DNA of 7,759 nucleotides from an uncultured Phascolarctobacterium sp. (GTDB lineage: Bacteria; Bacillota; Negativicutes; Acidaminococcales; Acidaminococcaceae): assembly GCA_900551335.1 (NCBI GenBank), contig URVO01000063.1:1-7759 (forward strand). The letters run 5' to 3'. A program made the translations under genes and the position numbers. The first letter of the stretch is position 1; each line of letters starts with the position of its first letter. Below, one piece after another: positions 4,903 to 7,759 of this stretch. The notes below the pieces were generated by a model. It was not told the origin of the DNA, ran no database searches, and saw only the letters and a list, made by a program, of their open reading frames with translations.

Positions 4903-5602
4903 CTACTTCTTTCCACCCTTATAAAACCACTTTTTGTAGATGAAGAAAATAAAACCCACGGTGATAATCAAAAGCGTCAGACGTTGACTATGCTCCTGAA
5001 AATTAACCACGTCGTGGCCAATGACAACCTCCAGCGCCGTAGACGGAAACTTGCCGATAAGGTTGGCAATAATATAATCACGCGCACTGATGCTGCTGAC
5101 CGCACCCACCGCCGTCAATATGCCTGACGGAAAATACGGCAGCGCCCTGGCAAACGCCATCCACTCCAGGCCATGCTTGCTGCTCGCTTCATCTATATGC
5201 TTGAGCGAATTGCTTTTTTCAATCCGCCGTATTGCGGAAGAAAAAGCGCATGAGGAAAAAGCTGATAACCACACCTGTCGTCTCTGCCAGCCAGGAAATC
5301 GTAATGCCCAGCGGCAGTCCGAAAATCAAGCCGTTGGCCGTCGACAGAAAAATCGACGGAAAAACACTGCCGGCGTTAATCAGCACATCAAGAACAAAGC
5401 TGATGACAATCGCCCACGGCCCAAAGGAGCGCAGATACTCTACCAGTCCGTTGACATTGCCGCTGATAGCCAGCTTAAAGGTTTTGCTGAAGAAGTCCTC
5501 GGCAAAGCAGTGGATACATAAAAACAGCGCTACGAGCAGCACTGCCGCCACCACCTTAGCAAAAACATCGGGGTTATTCAGCCAATTTCTATTACATTTC
5601 AA
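4903..5602 (-). pseudogene. VTT/DedA-family (TVP38/TMEM64-like) membrane protein, frameshifted
   Basis: Two overlapping minus-strand frames encode consecutive halves of one VTT-domain protein. These are multi-pass inner-membrane proteins, some linked to lipid scrambling or membrane homeostasis. The N-terminal half (5602-5219, 127 codons) has a first span at about 14-32 and hydrophobic segments at about 62-95 and 97-120, ending ISFFLMRFFFRNTAD-stop. The C-terminal half (frame open 5274-4903) continues with IEKSNSLKHIDEAS, the family motif FARALPYFPSG, RDYIIANLIGKFP, a last span and a Lys-rich tail. Removing one base would give about 232 aa, the normal family length. The start is TTG at 5602, supported by GGAAGG (5610-5615) 7 bases upstream and by the absence of any earlier ATG. 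It begins 13 bases after the recG stop and is probably co-transcribed. The break may be a real mutation, a sequencing error in an A/T run, or less likely a programmed +1 shift. Confidence 0.8.
5222..5274 (-). other. Frameshift zone in the VTT gene
   Basis: Both frames are open only here, so the one-base change must lie in this interval. The homology-like transition RFFFR to IRRIEKSN places it most likely at about 5229-5247. A five-T run (minus strand, 5245-5241) there is a plausible slippage or error site; a second five-T run lies at 5260-5256. Confidence 0.6.
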
Positions 5603-5615
5603 GCTCTTACCTTCC

Positions 5616-7676
5616 TTACGTATTAAAAATCATGTTGAAGCGTCCGCCAAACTGCAGCTCCACCAGACGGCGGATTTCCTGCCAATCCTCAGGCGTGCGC
5701 AGCTGCTCCAGCGCCAATTTGCGCACCTCAGCAATAGTCTCAACATCTCGCATTATATCAGCAATTCGTAAATCTGGCAAGCCATGCTGACGCAAACCGA
5801 AAAGCTGGCCTGCGCCGCGCTGGTTCATATCCTGCTCTGCCAGATAGAAGCCGTCGTCACTGTCATGCAGCACACGCAGCCGTGACAAGGCCTCCGGCGA
5901 ATCTGCCGTCGTCAGCAGCACGCAGAAGGACTGCTCGCTGCCACGTCCGACGCGTCCGCGCAGCTGGTGCAGCTGGGCCAGGCCAAAGCGGTCGGCGTTT
6001 TCTATCACCATAAGCGTCGCGTTCGGCACATTCACGCCAACCTCGATAACCGTCGTGCTCACCAGCACCTTGATTTTGCCGTCGACAAAGTCCTGCATAA
6101 TCGCGTCCTTCTCCGCGCCGCGCAGCCTGCCATGCAAAAGTGCGCAGGGAATACCCTGCAAAAAGTCGCGGCACAGCTCCTCATACACCTGCTCCGCACT
6201 ACGCGCCTCCAGCGCCTCCGACTGCTCGATTAACGGGCACACGACATAAGCCTGTCTGCCGGCCTGCACCTGGCGCACAAGCCCTGCATAGACCTCCCTG
6301 CGCCTTTCCTCCGTATAGCAGAGCGTCTGCACCTGCTTGCGTCCGGGAGGACGCCCCTTCATCACCGAAATATCAAGGTCACCGTAAATCGTCAGCGCCA
6401 GCGTGCGCGGAATCGGCGTTGCCGTCATAACCAGAACATCAGGCGCCTGCTGCGACTTATTCGCCAGCACTGCACGCTGGTTAACACCAAAGCGGTGCTG
6501 CTCGTCTGTAATCGCCACAGACAAATCGGCAAAGCGCACGTCCTCCTGCAAGAGCGCGTGCGTCCCGACCACCACGTCCAGCAGCCCCAGCTCCAGATTC
6601 AGCAGCAGCTCACGCCGCGCCTTCACGCGCATGCCGCCTGTCAGCAGCGCTACGCGCACGCCCAGCGGCTCAAGATAATCAAGCAGCGTCGCATAATGCT
6701 GCGCCGCCAAAATCTCCGTAGGCGCCATCAGACAGCCCTGATGACCGTTCTCCACCGCCTTCGCCAAGGCCAGCACGCTGATAACCGTCTTGCCGCTGCC
6801 TACGTCGCCCTGTAAAATACGGTGCATAGGCTTATCGCCGGCCATATCCTGCGCAATCTCGCGCCACACCTGCTGCTGCGCCTCCGTCAGCGCAAACGGC
6901 AGATTTTTGATAACGTCGTCTACCAGCGTTCCCTGCGCCCGCTGCGCAACGCCTGCACGCTTATCCTCGTTCTGCTGGCGGTAATAAAGCAGGCCGCACT
7001 GCAAAAGGAACAGCTCCTCGAAAACAAAGCGGTGCTTCGCCCGGCGCAGCGCCTCCCAGCTTTCCGGGAAATGAATATTCTTCAGCGCCTCATAGCGCGC
7101 AGGCAGCTGACACTTCTCGACAATGGCCTGCGGCAAGCTTTCCGGCAGCTCCTGCGCCGCCAGCGCCAACGCCTGACGCATCCACTTGCGCAAATCATTC
7201 TGCGTCAGCGTTCCGGCCAGCGCATATACCGGCATAATGCCCGGCGCAGCGCCCTCGCCCTCAGCAAACGTCTGGATATCCACCTCCGACACGCTCTTCG
7301 TCGTGCGCCCCGGCCGCACGCGCCCTGTAATCTGCAGCTCCTCGTCAACCTTGAGCTTGCCTGCCTTATAACGCTGGCTGCCGAAAAAGTACAGCGACGC
7401 ATAAGCCGTCTCATCGCGTACCGTCACAACAGTATATGCCCTTGTCCGCGCGCCATAGGCGTTGCGCACCTGGCATACACGCGCACGAAAAAGCTGCTTG
7501 CTGCCATCCGGCACCAAATCCTTAATTGTTTTTAAATGTGCATAATCAAGATATGCTCCCTGTCTGGGATAAAATTCCAGTAAATCGCCCACGGTATTGA
7601 TGTTCAGCTCCGCCAAAAGCGCCGCCTTTTTCGCACCAATTCCCTTCAAAGTGGTCACTGATTCTTTCCACCACAT
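5616..7676 (-). CDS. recG: ATP-dependent DNA helicase RecG
   Basis: RecG is a double-strand DNA translocase that regresses stalled replication forks and branch-migrates Holliday junctions and D-/R-loops. The 686-aa protein has the standard length. It starts with a helix-hairpin region (LKGIGAKKAALLAELNINTVGDLLEFYPR, 10-38) and a wedge/OB domain (about 60-140). Helicase motifs follow: GDVGSGKT (290-297, Walker A Lys296), APTE (318-321), GTHALLQ (371-377), DEQHRFG (391-397), TATPIPRT (418-425), LLHGRLRGAEKD (513-524), STTVIEVGVNVPNAT (540-554) and QLHQLRGRVGRG (568-579). The C-terminal segment DMNQRGAGQLFGLRQHGLPDLRIADI (616-641) corresponds to the TRG translocation motif. All catalytic residues seem intact. 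The start at 7676 has AGGG (7684-7687) 7 bases upstream, and the N-terminus aligns with the usual RecG beginning. The VTT pseudogene follows after 13 bases. Confidence 0.97.
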   Translation of the reverse strand: MWWKESVTTLKGIGAKKAALLAELNINTVGDLLEFYPRQGAYLDYAHLKTIKDLVPDGSKQLFRARVCQVRNAYGARTRAYTVVTVRDETAYASLYFFGSQRYKAGKLKVDEELQITGRVRPGRTTKSVSEVDIQTFAEGEGAAPGIMPVYALAGTLTQNDLRKWMRQALALAAQELPESLPQAIVEKCQLPARYEALKNIHFPESWEALRRAKHRFVFEELFLLQCGLLYYRQQNEDKRAGVAQRAQGTLVDDVIKNLPFALTEAQQQVWREIAQDMAGDKPMHRILQGDVGSGKTVISVLALAKAVENGHQGCLMAPTEILAAQHYATLLDYLEPLGVRVALLTGGMRVKARRELLLNLELGLLDVVVGTHALLQEDVRFADLSVAITDEQHRFGVNQRAVLANKSQQAPDVLVMTATPIPRTLALTIYGDLDISVMKGRPPGRKQVQTLCYTEERRREVYAGLVRQVQAGRQAYVVCPLIEQSEALEARSAEQVYEELCRDFLQGIPCALLHGRLRGAEKDAIMQDFVDGKIKVLVSTTVIEVGVNVPNATLMVIENADRFGLAQLHQLRGRVGRGSEQSFCVLLTTADSPEALSRLRVLHDSDDGFYLAEQDMNQRGAGQLFGLRQHGLPDLRIADIMRDVETIAEVRKLALEQLRTPEDWQEIRRLVELQFGGRFNMIFNT

Positions 7677-7705
7677 ATAAATTCCCTGCCTATAATAAAT
7701 TTTCC

Positions 7706-7734
7706 TTGCTTTTCTTCTCTATTTATGGTATGAT
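7706..7734 (+). promoter_or_regulatory. Candidate divergent promoter reading out of the window
   Basis: TTGCTT (7706-7711) and TATGAT (7729-7734) are 17 bases apart, with TGG before the -10 (extended -10). Transcription would start near 7741 and run rightwards, away from recG. The served gene lies outside the window. The recG leader itself (7677-7759) shows only weak minus-strand boxes (TTCAAA, 16 bases, TACCAT), which I do not call as a promoter. Confidence 0.45.
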
Positions 7735-7759
7735 ACTCATGTTAAATTTGAATGTGCCT

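Overview
The window looks like chromosomal DNA from an anaerobic low-to-mid-GC Firmicute. My best guess is a Negativicute (Phascolarctobacterium, Acidaminococcus or Selenomonas-like). This is inferred from the two-subunit class I fumarase next to an NAD-type malic enzyme, strong AGGAGG ribosome sites, sigma-A-like promoters and a TTG start. No marker gene fixes the taxonomy. All four large intact genes and one broken gene lie on the minus strand. The only plus-strand gene I support is a 35-codon ORF in the central intergenic region.

From left to right: (1) 22-2879, a minus-strand operon reading malic enzyme -> fumarase alpha -> fumarase beta -> intrinsic terminator, driven by a good sigma-A promoter with a 10-bp palindrome at the predicted start. 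Together the enzymes interconvert fumarate, malate and pyruvate + CO2 + NADH. (2) 2946-4337, a stand-alone AAA-type ATPase of the archaeal-ATPase/DUF234 class with a winged helix and a degenerate nuclease-like C-terminus. It has a minus-strand promoter overlapped by a 43-bp imperfect palindrome. (3) 4472-4890, a compact module: a 35-residue single-span membrane peptide with a glycine zipper, its own promoter, a very strong Shine-Dalgarno, a bidirectional terminator that includes the stop codon, and a convergent strong promoter making a predicted ~90-nt antisense RNA. This has the architecture of a type I toxin-antitoxin locus. (4) 4903-5602, a DedA/VTT-family (TVP38/TMEM64-like) membrane protein gene broken by one frameshift. 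(5) 5616-7676, recG, the branch-migrating DNA helicase, 13 bases upstream of the broken gene and probably co-transcribed with it. (6) The last 83 bases hold the recG leader and a plausible divergent plus-strand promoter for a gene outside the window.

The most interesting part is region 3. The two predicted convergent RNAs start with similar leaders (AGGTACTCC...CGGTTA...CCTC). These are inverted repeats in the DNA, so the RNAs share sequence instead of being complementary there. The toxin leader has an anti-Shine-Dalgarno element and an 8-base element complementary to the stop-codon/terminator region. This suggests a foldback-controlled toxin mRNA plus an antisense RNA that copies the mRNA's own inhibitory leader. 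All RNA-level statements are inferred from sequence alone.
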